Source: Parvibaculum sp963696585
GTDB lineage: Bacteria > Pseudomonadota > Alphaproteobacteria > Parvibaculales > Parvibaculaceae
Length of the DNA stretch: 64,000 nt
Direction of reading: 5' to 3'
NCBI GenBank assembly: GCA_963696585.1
Contig: CAVOKW010000028.1
Span: 1 to 64,000 of the forward strand
The notes under the pieces are model-generated. The model made no database searches. It saw only the letters and a list, made by a program, of their open reading frames with translations, and had not been told where the DNA came from. Of the stretch, positions 51,910 through 61,186 are shown piece after piece. How positions within the stretch are numbered: the stretch's first letter is position 1; each line of letters starts with the position of its first letter. Position numbers and translations under genes: made by a program.

Positions 51910-53114
51910 TGGCTGACGATCAGCAGTCCCTGTCCCCAAAAAGCCAGCCACGGCTTCGCATCGTGCATGTGTTGCGCCAGCCGCTTGGCGGATTGTTTCG
52001 TCATGTCTGCGATCTGGCCGAGGGACAGCGTGCGCTCGGTCATGAGGTTGGCGTGATCTGCTGCGAGGCTGAGGGCGCCGTCGCCAGCCAGATGATGAAG
52101 GTTCTGGAAGGCAATGCCTCGCTCGGCATCCATTTCATTCGCATAAGTCGCCTGCCGGGTATCAGCGATATCTGGACGCTGACATATATCTCAAAACTCA
52201 TGTCCCGTCTCGCACCGGACATCGTGCATGGTCATGGGGCCAAGGGCGGGGCATATGCCCGGCTTCTCTCGTCGTCGCGCGGCTTGCGCCGCATCTATAC
52301 CCCGCATGGCGGTTCGCTGCATTTTTCGCCAGACACGTTTCAAGGCTGGGCCTATCTGTCGCTTGAACGCTTCCTCATGCGTCGCAGCCACGGCATTCTT
52401 TTTGAGTCGCGTTTTGGTCAAGCCACCTTCGAGACCAAGGTGGCGAAACTCAATGTGCCCCACGCCGTGGTTCACAATGGTGTGGCGCAGAGCGAATTTG
52501 ATCTCGTCTCCCCCTTTGCCGATGCGTCCGATCTTGTCTTCATCGGCGAGCTGCGTGAACTCAAAGGCATTGGCACCCTGCTGGAAGCGCTGCGATTTAT
52601 CGGTCGCCACATCAGTTTGCGCATCGTGGGGTCGGGTCCTGATCGCGACGCTTTTGAAGCTCTGGCCCTGGAAATGCCGCATCATGTGCGCGTCGCGTTT
52701 CTCGGTGCCATGCCGGCACGCAAGGCCTTTGCCTTGGGGCGCATTGTTGTCATGCCCTCACATGCGGAATCCTTGCCCTATATTGCTCTGGAAGCCATTG
52801 CAGCCGGACGACCCTTGATCGCGACGCGTGTTGGCGGTGTCGCTGAAATCTATGGCAACCATGCAGAGGGCCTGATACCGGCAGGTGATCCCGTGGCGTT
52901 GCGAACGGCTATCAAGGCCGTACTGGATGACCCCGTTGCGACAGAGGCCAGGGCCAAGGCACTGCGCGAACATGTGCGACGTCATTTCTCGACATTGCAG
53001 ATGGTGCAACGTGTTGACGCCTTTTATGCGCAAGTCTTGTCGAGTTGGCCCGCGCCGCAATCGAACAAGCATCGGCGTTCAAAAGCCCCGCTCGTCTCTT
53101 CGCAGGGGGAGTGA
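51909..53114 (+). CDS. glycosyltransferase family 4
   Basis: A 401-residue GT-B enzyme. The N-terminal acceptor domain starts RIVHVLRQPLGGLFRHVCDLA near residue 17 and has PDIVHGHGAKGGAYARLL near 103. The C-terminal donor domain has VFIGELRELKGIGTLLEAL near 208 and the nucleotide-sugar motif SHAESLPYIALEAIAAGRPLIAT (in pieces) near 283, with the E-x7-E pair. It probably adds one sugar to the lipid-linked repeat unit. It overlaps wza by one base and is followed by the ligase/polymerase. Confidence 0.92.
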   Translation: MADDQQSLSPKSQPRLRIVHVLRQPLGGLFRHVCDLAEGQRALGHEVGVICCEAEGAVASQMMKVLEGNASLGIHFIRISRLPGISDIWTLTYISKLMSRLAPDIVHGHGAKGGAYARLLSSSRGLRRIYTPHGGSLHFSPDTFQGWAYLSLERFLMRRSHGILFESRFGQATFETKVAKLNVPHAVVHNGVAQSEFDLVSPFADASDLVFIGELRELKGIGTLLEALRFIGRHISLRIVGSGPDRDAFEALALEMPHHVRVAFLGAMPARKAFALGRIVVMPSHAESLPYIALEAIAAGRPLIATRVGGVAEIYGNHAEGLIPAGDPVALRTAIKAVLDDPVATEARAKALREHVRRHFSTLQMVQRVDAFYAQVLSSWPAPQSNKHRRSKAPLVSSQGE

Positions 53115-53119
53115 ACCTC

Positions 53120-54475
53120 ATGCAGGGATGGCAAATCGATACGCGGGTTGATCATGAGAAGAGAGCCAGGCTCGGCCTTGGTCTCGATTTTCACGAATGG
53201 CTGGTCTTTCTGGTCATGCTGTCGAGCTTTTATGTGAAATCGGTTCAGGGCAAAGATCAGGCGACACCATTCGATCTCTTCATGGCAGGCATCATGGTCC
53301 TGCTGTTTGCGCTGGGTTTGCGTTTTCCGCGCGGCATGGGCTGGCCCCTCCTGTTCTGGGGCGCGCTGCTGATCGGCTACGGCATCGGCAATATGGGCGC
53401 GATTTATCTTGATCGCGCGACACCGGCCTTCATGGCGACGATCTATCTGGTCGGTGTCTTCCTGTTTTTTGCCGCCTTTGTGTTTCAGGATCCGGGTCGT
53501 CGGTTGAACATCATCTTCAATGCCTATTCGGCCGCCGCCGTCTGTGCGGCGCTGGCCGGTATTGGCGGCTATTTCGGATTTCTGCCACCCGAAATCTTCA
53601 CGGATTTTGGCCGCGCCTCCGGTACGTTCAACGATCCCAATGTATTTGGGCCCTATCTCGTCGCGCCTGCGATCTATCTGGGATTGCGCGTTTCAAAGGC
53701 GCATGCGGGCATGGCCTTATTGCTGATGATACCCTTGGGTATTCTTTTATTGGGCTTGCTGCTCAGCTTCTCGCGCGGCGCCTGGGGGGCTTTCATTTTG
53801 TCCTCGGCGATATTCATGTGGCTGACGCTTGCAACCTCAACATCCGCGCGCCAGACCATGCGTCTCATCATGTTTGCCAGCGGCATGATGATTTTTGTGG
53901 CTCTGGTGCTGGTGATCGCACTGTCGACACCACAAATCGCGGCCCTCTTTGCCGAGCGTGCGACGCTAATGCAGGATTATGACGTGAGCCAGCAGGGTGG
54001 CCGATTTGCCAGTCAGGCCGATGCCTTTTTACAGGCCCTGCATGTTCCCTGGGGCATTGGCCAGAACCAGTGGGCCATAATCAACAAGCTCGATACGCAT
54101 AATGTCTATCTGCATGTGCTGGTTGCCGGGGGCTGGCTCTCGGGGCTTTCTTTCGTCGGTCTGTTGCTGACCACCATCTGGCGCGGCTGGCGGGCTGCAC
54201 ATGTGCCGGGACCGGGACAGGCTGTGCTGATCGTCGCGCTTGCCGCCATCATCGGCCATTGCGCCGAAGCCGTGATTATCGACATCGATAACTGGCGGCA
54301 CTTTTTTGTGCTGCTGGGGTCACTCTGGGGCGGCATCCTGTGGGCTGAAAACAGCCTCAAGGAGCAGGGCCGATCTGCGCCTGACGCGTCGATTCGCACC
54401 TGTCAGCCGAGCTGGGGTGCGGATATGGGGTCTGGCGCAATCTCTGGATTTCAGGGGCAGGGGCTCCCCCGATAG
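53120..54475 (+). CDS. O-antigen ligase/polymerase family protein (Wzy/WaaL)
   Basis: A 451-residue membrane protein with about 11 predicted helices and a large periplasmic loop. SGTFNDPNVFGPYLVAPAIYLGL (in pieces) near residue 172 and LSFSRGAWGAFILS near 215 (the conserved RG) are Wzy_C/O-antigen-ligase features. GQNQWAIINKLDTHNVYLHVLVAGGW (in pieces), near 315, contains the histidine of the H-N-x-Y/L region. It most likely polymerises the repeat units. ATG 53120 lies eight bases after GGGGGAG; the longer frame from 53045 overlaps the glycosyltransferase. Confidence 0.88.
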   Translation: MQGWQIDTRVDHEKRARLGLGLDFHEWLVFLVMLSSFYVKSVQGKDQATPFDLFMAGIMVLLFALGLRFPRGMGWPLLFWGALLIGYGIGNMGAIYLDRATPAFMATIYLVGVFLFFAAFVFQDPGRRLNIIFNAYSAAAVCAALAGIGGYFGFLPPEIFTDFGRASGTFNDPNVFGPYLVAPAIYLGLRVSKAHAGMALLLMIPLGILLLGLLLSFSRGAWGAFILSSAIFMWLTLATSTSARQTMRLIMFASGMMIFVALVLVIALSTPQIAALFAERATLMQDYDVSQQGGRFASQADAFLQALHVPWGIGQNQWAIINKLDTHNVYLHVLVAGGWLSGLSFVGLLLTTIWRGWRAAHVPGPGQAVLIVALAAIIGHCAEAVIIDIDNWRHFFVLLGSLWGGILWAENSLKEQGRSAPDASIRTCQPSWGADMGSGAISGFQGQGLPR

Positions 54476-54527
54476 CCGCTAAAGGCCTGAGACAAAAGGT
54501 CGTCGAGACAAAAGGCGTGAGGGCTGT

Positions 54528-54601
54528 TGGAGGCCTCGCCCGGAATCGAACCGGGGTAAACGGATTTGCAGTCCGGCGCGTAACCACTCCGCCACGAGGC
54601 C
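54528..54601 (-). tRNA. tRNA-Cys (anticodon GCA)
   Basis: A 74-base minus-strand cloverleaf. The acceptor pairs GGCCTCG with CGAGGCC. The anticodon loop CTGCAAA shows GCA, the T arm has GGTTCGATTCC, and TCCA is encoded. Confidence 0.95.
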
Positions 54602-54697
54602 ACCGTCACAACAGGGCCGGGGTATAGCAAACCCCCCGGCAGGGTACAATCATCATATTCTTGACGGGTTGGCATTACTTTCAACCTATCAGACGAA

Positions 54698-54726
54698 TTG
54701 AGTTTCGCCTGCCGTGCCATTATAAA
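54698..54726 (+). promoter_or_regulatory. sigma-70-like promoter for pcm
   Basis: TTGAGT (54698-54703) and TATAAA (54721-54726) are separated by exactly 17 bases, a near-consensus pair. They lie 54 bases before the pcm start, giving a leader of about 45 bases. Confidence 0.6.
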
Positions 54727-54779
54727 CGCGCAAAGGATCAATTTTTCGTTTCCCTCCGCCCATCGGCCAGGATTTCCCC

Positions 54780-55442
54780 ATGCATGATTTCAATGTCAGC
54801 CGTCTCAACATGGTTGAGAGTCAGGTTCGCTGTAACGGGGTGACGGATAGCCGTGTGATCGATGCCATGGGGTCCGTGCCGCGGGAGCGCTTCGTCGCAC
54901 CTGCCATGGCGAGCCTGGCTTATATGGATAGCTGCGTCGCGATCGGTGATGGCTCCAGCCACCGTCACATCATGGAACCGCGTGTCTTTGCCAAGCTGTT
55001 GCAGCTTGCGGCGGTCGAGAGCGACGACATGGTGCTTGATGTGGGCTGCGGCAGCGGCTATTCGACTGCCGTTCTGGCCCATCTGGCCCAGGCCGTGGTT
55101 GGCCTTGAAAGCCAGTCCGCCTTGGCTGATGCGGCCAATGCCACGCTTTCAGCCCTGAATCTGCATAATGCGGCCGTGGTGACGGGGGCCCTGAATGAGG
55201 GTGTCGCCAAACAGGGCCCATATGATGTCATTCTCATCAACGGTCAGGTCGAGCAGATTCCCGAGGCTCTTTTTGACCAGCTCAAGGAAGGGGGCCGACT
55301 GGTTGCGGTGGTCGGCAGCCGGACGTCGGCGCGGGCCAAACTCTATGTCCGCAGTGATGGCCGGATCAGCGCCCGTGACGATTTTGACGCGCAGATCGCC
55401 GCATTGCCGGGATTTGAACAGAAGACCGGGTTTGTTTTCTGA
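54780..55442 (+). CDS. protein-L-isoaspartate O-methyltransferase family protein
   Basis: A 220-residue SAM-dependent methyltransferase of the PCMT family. It has MVESQVRCNGV at the N terminus, VPRERFVAPAMASLAYMD near residue 33 and the SAM loop LDVGCGSGYST (86-96). The PCMT substrate motif, normally close to GQTISQP, is replaced by GDGSSHRHIMEP near residue 56. It may therefore not be a true isoaspartyl repair enzyme; this variant is usual in rhizobial genomes next to tolC. tolC follows after about 190 bases. Confidence 0.87.
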   Translation: MHDFNVSRLNMVESQVRCNGVTDSRVIDAMGSVPRERFVAPAMASLAYMDSCVAIGDGSSHRHIMEPRVFAKLLQLAAVESDDMVLDVGCGSGYSTAVLAHLAQAVVGLESQSALADAANATLSALNLHNAAVVTGALNEGVAKQGPYDVILINGQVEQIPEALFDQLKEGGRLVAVVGSRTSARAKLYVRSDGRISARDDFDAQIAALPGFEQKTGFVF

Positions 55443-55630
55443 TTTACTGGCAGATTGATGGTTTATCTTTGCGATCCTCAGACAAAATGACACCCGAAGG
55501 CACAACAAACCGAATTAATTTTGCGTGATGGTTCGAATCCGTTTCGAATCCATTATATAAGAGCGAGAAATCGCACGATAACCGCGGAAACGTTGAGGGG
55601 CGCAACCGCCTATTGCGGAGAGTACCAAGA

Positions 55631-57037
55631 ATGAAGCGATCCTTTGGCACGTCCCTTAGACGGATGACGGCTGTTGCGCTGGCGACAACGGCGCTGACGA
55701 CACTGGCGTTTGGCATGATCAGTCAGGCTCAGGCCGAGACACTGACCGATGCCCTGTCAGCGGCATATGGAAGCAATCCGACGCTTCAGGGCCAGCGGGC
55801 TGCGTTGCGCGCCACCGACGAAGGTGTGGCGCAGGCTGTCTCGGGTTGGCGTCCGTCCCTGACGGCGCAGGGCACCTATGGCTATACGAGCCAGAATGTG
55901 ACCCCGGCGGGCGGCGGTCCCTCGGATACGGATCACCTTCGCCCCAAGACGGGTTCCGTGACGCTGAGCCAGAATATTTTTCAGGGCGGGCAGACGGTCA
56001 ACAATACGCGCTCGGCGAAGTACTCAGTGGCAGCCGGTCGCGACAATCTGACGAGCACTGAGCAGAACACGCTGCTGAGCGCCGTGTCGGCCTATATGGA
56101 TGTGATCCGCGATCAACAGACCCTCGAACTGCGCAAGAACAACGTGATGGTTTTGACCAGGCAGTTGGAGCAGACCAGGGATCGTTTTAATGTGGGCGAA
56201 CTGACGCGCACCGACGTGGCCCAGTCTGAATCGCGCCTGAGTTCGGCAAAGGCAGGGCAGATTGCTGCTGAAGCCCAGCTCACCGCCAGCCGCGCCGCTT
56301 ATGAGCGCATTGTTGGCCATGCGCCGGGTACGCTCGAAAAGCCGACAGGGCTGCAAGGTCTTCCGGCCAGCGAGGATGAAGCCCTCGACATTGCCATGAA
56401 GAACAATCCCGATTTTCTGGCGGCCCAGAATGCCGAAGCCGCGAGCGCTGCGGCCGTTTCAGCCGCCAAAGGCAAGCTCCTGCCGAGCTTCGATGTGCAG
56501 GCGTCCTACAATTATTATCGCGACCCATCGAGCGCCATCCGTGACGATGAAGAATCCTCGATCCTCGGCGTGCTGACCATTCCGCTATACCAGAGCGGTT
56601 TTGAATATTCGCAGGTGCGTCAGGCCAAAGAGAATAACAACCAGCTCCGCATGAACATCATCGCCGCCCAGCGTGGTGTTGGGGAAGGTGTTCGCAATGC
56701 CTGGGAAAGCCTGCGGGCGTCACAGGCGTCGATCACCTCGAACAAGGAAGCCGTCAAGGCCAGCGAGATTGCGCTTGAAGGTGTGAGGCAGGAAGCCGAG
56801 GTCGGTTCGCGCACGACGCTGGATGTGCTCAATGCCGAGCAGGAACTGCTCAATGCACGTGTTTCGCTGGTTTCAGCCGAGCGTGATCTTTCTGTCGCGG
56901 AATATGGGCTATTGTCCGCCACAGGCAATCTGACAGCCCGTAAGCTCGCCTTGCCGGTCAAATATTATGATCCGCAGGTTAATTACGACGAGGTCAGCGG
57001 CAAATGGATCGGCTTTGGCACTGCAGGTGACGAATAA
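55631..57037 (+). CDS. tolC: TolC-family outer-membrane efflux protein
   Basis: A 468-residue outer-membrane channel for type I secretion and multidrug efflux. It has a signal peptide (cleavage near residue 34, SQAQA-ET) and two outer-membrane-efflux repeats. LTDALSAAYGSNPTLQGQRAALRATDEGVAQA (in pieces) opens the first, and RFNVGELTRTDVAQSESRLSSA plus EVGSRTTLDVLNAEQELLNARVSLVSAERDL (in pieces) mark the two periplasmic coiled-coil hairpins. ATG 55631 follows GGAGAG by eight bases. No membrane-fusion or RND partner is adjacent. The upstream region has two copies of TTCGAATCC and a TATATA box. Confidence 0.93.
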   Translation: MKRSFGTSLRRMTAVALATTALTTLAFGMISQAQAETLTDALSAAYGSNPTLQGQRAALRATDEGVAQAVSGWRPSLTAQGTYGYTSQNVTPAGGGPSDTDHLRPKTGSVTLSQNIFQGGQTVNNTRSAKYSVAAGRDNLTSTEQNTLLSAVSAYMDVIRDQQTLELRKNNVMVLTRQLEQTRDRFNVGELTRTDVAQSESRLSSAKAGQIAAEAQLTASRAAYERIVGHAPGTLEKPTGLQGLPASEDEALDIAMKNNPDFLAAQNAEAASAAAVSAAKGKLLPSFDVQASYNYYRDPSSAIRDDEESSILGVLTIPLYQSGFEYSQVRQAKENNNQLRMNIIAAQRGVGEGVRNAWESLRASQASITSNKEAVKASEIALEGVRQEAEVGSRTTLDVLNAEQELLNARVSLVSAERDLSVAEYGLLSATGNLTARKLALPVKYYDPQVNYDEVSGKWIGFGTAGDE

Positions 57038-57142
57038 GGGGCGCGATTTCTCGCAAAATAAGTCCTTAGGTGGCAAATCCGTTCAACTTCTCATAAGGTT
57101 CTGCTGGTATCAGTGGAAGTCCAGAGTAAGCAGGACGTAGCG

Positions 57143-57838
57143 ATGAGCACTCAGAACACGGCACAGGAACCGACGATGGAGGAAATTCTCGCCTCTATCC
57201 GCCGGATTATCTCCGAAGACACCGACGCAGAGGAACATGTGGCGCCTGTGCAGGCAGTTGCGCCAGCGGCTTATGCGCCGCCGCCTCCGCCTCCGCCGGT
57301 GGCAGAACTGGAAGACGATATCGGCTTTGAGGAAGAGGCTGAAATCCTCGAACTCACCGACGCGCTGCCGGATGAGCCGATGGCTGAACCGGAGCCGGAA
57401 TATCTGGCTGACCCGGAACCGGCGCCAATGCCTGCGCCCATGCCCGAACCTGCCTATGCGCCGGAACCGCAGCCTGAACCTTATCGGGCTGCCAATGATC
57501 TGCATGATCTGCCAGATGATGCTGAGGAATATCTTCCCGAAGATGAGCCCGAAAACGAGCCCGAAAACGAGCCCGAAAACGAGTATGACGACGTAGCTTT
57601 TGAGGAGCCTTCCATGACCGGCATTCTTTCACCCCAGACTGAATCTGCCGCTGCGGCTGCTTTCGGCGCCCTGTCGAGCAGCATCCAGACCGCTTCCGGC
57701 GGCGCACGCACGCTTGAGGATCTGGTCGCCGACATGCTGCGGCCCATGCTCAAGGATTATCTCGACGACAAGCTGCCTGAGCTGGTCGAGCGCCTCGTCA
57801 AGGAAGAAATCGAACGCGTCGCGCGTCGCGCCCGCTGA
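57143..57838 (+). CDS. popZ: PopZ-like polar organizing protein (DUF2497)
   Basis: A 231-residue acidic, Pro/Glu-rich protein. A short N-terminal helix (MEEILASIRRIISED, near residue 12) and a C-terminal helical domain (LEDLVADMLRPMLKDYLDDKLPELVERLVKEEIERVARRAR, in pieces) bracket a disordered linker. This is the architecture of PopZ, which forms polar hubs anchoring the chromosome. ATG 57143 has AGGAC eight bases upstream; GTG 57113 would add ten residues. The linker holds three 12-base tandem repeats. It ends at a terminator and precedes valS. Confidence 0.9.
   Translation: MSTQNTAQEPTMEEILASIRRIISEDTDAEEHVAPVQAVAPAAYAPPPPPPPVAELEDDIGFEEEAEILELTDALPDEPMAEPEPEYLADPEPAPMPAPMPEPAYAPEPQPEPYRAANDLHDLPDDAEEYLPEDEPENEPENEPENEYDDVAFEEPSMTGILSPQTESAAAAAFGALSSSIQTASGGARTLEDLVADMLRPMLKDYLDDKLPELVERLVKEEIERVARRAR
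57545..57580 (+). repeat. three 12-bp tandem repeats inside popZ
   Basis: GAGCCCGAAAAC occurs three times in a row (57545, 57557, 57569) and is followed by a fourth partial GAG. It encodes repeated Glu-Pro-Glu-Asn in the disordered linker. The copies are identical, suggesting recent slippage. Confidence 0.9.
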
Positions 57839-57875
57839 TTTGGGGCCTTCGGGCCTGCATCCTTGCGCTTGATAG

Positions 57876-57925
57876 GCCCCCAAGCCTGTGCTGTAACACG
57901 GCACAGGTTTTGGGGGCTTTTCTTT
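57876..57925 (+). terminator. rho-independent terminator after popZ
   Basis: GCCCCCAA pairs with TTGGGGGC, enclosing a second stem CCTGTGC/GCACAGG around a 9-base loop, followed by TTTTCTTT. It lies 38 bases after the popZ stop and 63 before valS. Confidence 0.85.
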
Positions 57926-57987
57926 GCGCTCATGACCCGATTTCCCCCGGCCCTTTTCGCGCCTGATGATGAACCGGACGACTTTCA

Positions 57988-60813
57988 ATGCTCGACAAGA
58001 ATTTCCAGCCTCAAGATGTCGAAAAGCGCCTTTATGAGGCCTGGGAAGAAAGTGGTGCCTTCAAGGGCGGCCAGCGTGATCGCGTGGCAGCAGGGGCCAA
58101 GCCCTATTGCATCGTCATTCCGCCGCCCAATGTCACCGGCAGCCTGCATATGGGCCATGCGCTCAACAACACGTTGCAGGACATCGTGATCCGTTTCGAG
58201 CGGATGCGCGGCAAGGATGTGTTGTGGCAGCCGGGCCTCGACCATGCCGGCATTGCGACGCAGATGATTGTCGAGCGCCAGCTTGAAGCGGAGGGCAGTA
58301 TCCGCCGCCGCGACATGGGGCGCGAGGCATTCATCGAACGTGTCTGGAAGTGGAAGGGCGAGAGCGGCGGCGCCATCATCGACCAGCTTCGTCGTCTCGG
58401 CGCGTCGTGTGACTGGAGCCGCGAACGCTTCACGCTGGATGAGGGGCTTTCAAAAGCCGTGCTCAAGGTTTTCGTCGAGCTGCATCGTGAAGGCTTGATC
58501 TATCGCGACAAGCGGCTGGTGAACTGGGACCCCAAGCTGCAAACGGCGGTCTCCGATCTTGAAGTTGAAAACATCGAGATCAAGGGCCACTTCTGGCATT
58601 TCCGTTATCCGCTGGCTGACGGCAAAACATTTGAATGGCCGCTTGTTGACGAAGAGGGCAATCCGGCTGGAACCGAGACGCGCGACTATATCGTTGTTGC
58701 GACGACGCGGCCCGAGACCATGCTGGGCGATACCGGCGTTGCCGTGAACCCGGATGATCCGCGTTACGCTTCGCTCAAGGGTTGCTTTGTCGAGCTGCCG
58801 CTGGTCGGTCGCCGCATCCCCATCGTGTTCGATGAACATGCCGATCCCGAACAGGGCTCGGGCGCGGTCAAGATCACACCGGCGCATGACTTCAACGATT
58901 TTGAGGTCGGCAAGCGTCAGGGTCTGCCACAGATCAATATTCTGACGGCTGACGCCAGGATCAACGACGAAGCGCCAGAAGCCTATCGCGGGATGGACCG
59001 CTTCAAGGCGCGCAAGCAGATTGTCGAAGATATTGAAGCGCTCGGCCTGCTTGACCGGATTGAGGACAAGATCGTCATGGTGCCGCATGACGAAAAAACC
59101 AAGACGACGGTCATCGAGCCTTATCTCACCGACCAGTGGTATGTCGATGCGGCGACGCTTGCAAAGCCCGCGATTGAAGCGGTTGAGCGCGGCGAAACCA
59201 ATTTCGTGCCGAAGAATTGGGAGAAGACTTACTTTGAATGGATGCGCAATATCCAGCCCTGGTGCATTTCACGCCAGCTCTGGTGGGGCCATCAAATACC
59301 CGCGTGGTATGGACCGGATGGAAACGGTATTCGTTGCCTATGATGATAATGAAGCTATTGCACAGGCTGAAGACCACTTTGGTAAACCGGCCGAAGTTGT
59401 CGATGATAGTCAATATTTGATTATGTGTGCTTCCGGAACGGGGTGGGACGCAGAAGGAAAAATGCGTTTTCATGGGGCCGATTGTTCCGCTCAAGCGCGA
59501 TGAAGACGTGCTCGACACATGGTTCTCGTCGGCACTGTGGCCGTTCTCGACGCTGGGCTGGCCGGAAGAAACGCCGGAACTCCATCGCTATTACAAGACC
59601 GATCTGCTTGTCACCGGTTTTGACATCATCTTCTTCTGGGTTGCCCGCATGATGATGATGGGGCTGCACTTCAAACAGGAAGTGCCGTTCCGCGATGTTT
59701 ATATCCATGCGCTGGTCCGCGACGAGAAGGGCCAGAAAATGTCGAAGACCAAGGGCAATGTCATCGACCCCTTGAAGCTCATCGACGAATATGGCGCGGA
59801 CGCCTTGCGCTTCACGCTCGCCGCCATGGCGGCGCAGGGCCGCGACCTGAAGCTCGCCACCAATCGCGTTGAAGGCTATCGCAATTTCGGCACCAAGCTG
59901 TGGAATGCGGCGCGGTTCTGCGAAATGAATGAATGCGGGCGGGTTGAGGGTTTCGATCCCGCCGCCGTGCAGCAGACGGTCAATCAGTGGATTGTCGGCG
60001 AAGCAGCGCGAACAGCGGCAAAGGTCACTGAAGAAATCGAGGCCTATCGCTTCAACGAGGCGGCGGGCGCGGCCTACAAGTTCGTGTGGAATGTGTTCTG
60101 CGACTGGTATGTCGAGTTCATCAAACCCTTGCTGATGGGCGAGGATGCTGCTGCCAAGGCCGAAACGCGGGCAACAGCGGCCTGGGTTCTCGACCAGATT
60201 TTGCTGGTGCTGCATCCCTTCATGCCGTTCATGACGGAAGAGCTGTGGCGCGTCACAGGCGAGCAGGGTCCGGCGCGCACGTCGCAGCTCATCATGGCGC
60301 AATGGCCGGTGCTGAGCGGGCCTTGGTTCGCCTGACGCTGACACGGAAATGGACTGGGTTGTCCGCTTCATTTCCGAAGTGCGTTCGGTGCGCGCCGAGA
60401 TGAATGTGCCAGCCGGCGCCAGGGTCAAGCTCAACATCAAGGGGGCCAATGGCGAGAGTTTGGCGCGTTTTGAGCGTCACCGCGATCTCGTCATGCGGTT
60501 GGCGCGGCTTGAAACGGCGGATGTGTCCGATGTCGTGCCGCAGGGCGCGGTGCAGATCGTGCTTGATGAAGCAACGCTTGTTCTGCCGCTCTCGGGTCTG
60601 ATTGACGTGGCGGCGGAGACGGCGCGTCTCACCAAGGAAATCGGCAAGCTCGAAGGCGAGGTCGCCAAGATCGATGCCAAGCTCGGCAATGCCAGGTTTG
60701 TCGCGGGGGCGCCCGAAGAAGTGGTGGAGGAACAGCGCGAGCGTCGCGCCGAGGCTGAAGCCGCGCTCGTCAAGCTGCGCGAAGCCCTCAAGCGCGTTGA
60801 AGCCGTGGTGTGA
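57988..60813 (+). pseudogene. valS: valine-tRNA ligase with three +1 frameshifts
   Basis: Valyl-tRNA synthetase joined from three frames. The first part (57988 to about 59320) has PPPNVTGSLHMGHAL (HIGH region), the editing domain and ISRQLWWGHQIPAWYGPDG. The middle part (about 59325-59460) reads TVFVAYDDNEAIAQAEDHFGKP and on. The third (about 59463-60325) has DEDVLDTWFSSALWPFSTLGWP (in pieces), KMSKTKGN and the anticodon-binding domain. The last part (60329-60813) is the C-terminal coiled coil LTKEIGKLEGEVAKIDAKLGNA. Dropping one base in each of AAA 59322-59324, AAAAA 59458-59462 and TT 60327-60328 restores a single frame. As written, translation stops at 59341. valS is normally essential, so either these are sequence errors, most likely at the two A runs, or a functional copy exists elsewhere. 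Residues between FVA and DEDVL are about 30 longer than in E. coli ValS. Confidence 0.85.
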
Positions 60814-60821
60814 AGTCGCGG

Positions 60822-60890
60822 ATGCCCCGCATGAAGCGGGGCATGACGATTTCCAACTCAGATGTCATGGCCCGGCTTGGCCGGGCCATA
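60822..60890. repeat. composite palindromic element, copy 1
   Basis: Two GC-rich hairpins: ATGCCCCGC-ATGAA-GCGGGGCAT (60822-60844) and ATGGCCCGGC-TTG-GCCGGGCCAT (60867-60889), joined by a 22-base spacer. It follows the true valS stop and is repeated twice downstream. Elements of this shape are common in intergenic DNA of Hyphomicrobiales. Confidence 0.85.
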
Positions 60891-61117
60891 CCGCGATCCC
60901 GTCATGCGGTTGGCGCGGCTTGAAACGGCGGATGTGTCCGATGTCGTGCCGCAGGGCGCGGTGCAGATCGTGCTTGATGAAGCAACGCTCGTTCTGCCGC
61001 TCTCGGGTCTGATTGACGTGGCGGCGGAGACGGCGCGTCTCACCAAGGAAATCGGCAAGCTCGAAGGCGAGGTCGCCAAGATCGACGCCAAGCTCGGCAA
61101 TGCCAGGTTTGTCGCGG
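60891..61117 (+). pseudogene. duplicated fragment of valS 3' coding sequence, copy 1
   Basis: 227 bases almost identical to valS 60480-60706, differing at only a few sites such as T/C in GATCTCG. It encodes the start of the C-terminal coiled-coil domain but has no promoter, start or ribosome binding site, and runs into the next palindromic element. Confidence 0.85.
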
Positions 61118-61186
61118 ATGCCCCGCATGAAGCGGGGCATGACGATTTCCAACTCAGATGTCATGGCCCGGCTTGGCCGGGCCATA
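61118..61186. repeat. composite palindromic element, copy 2
   Basis: Identical by eye to the element at 60822, offset exactly 296 bases, with both hairpins intact (61118-61140 and 61163-61185). Confidence 0.85.
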
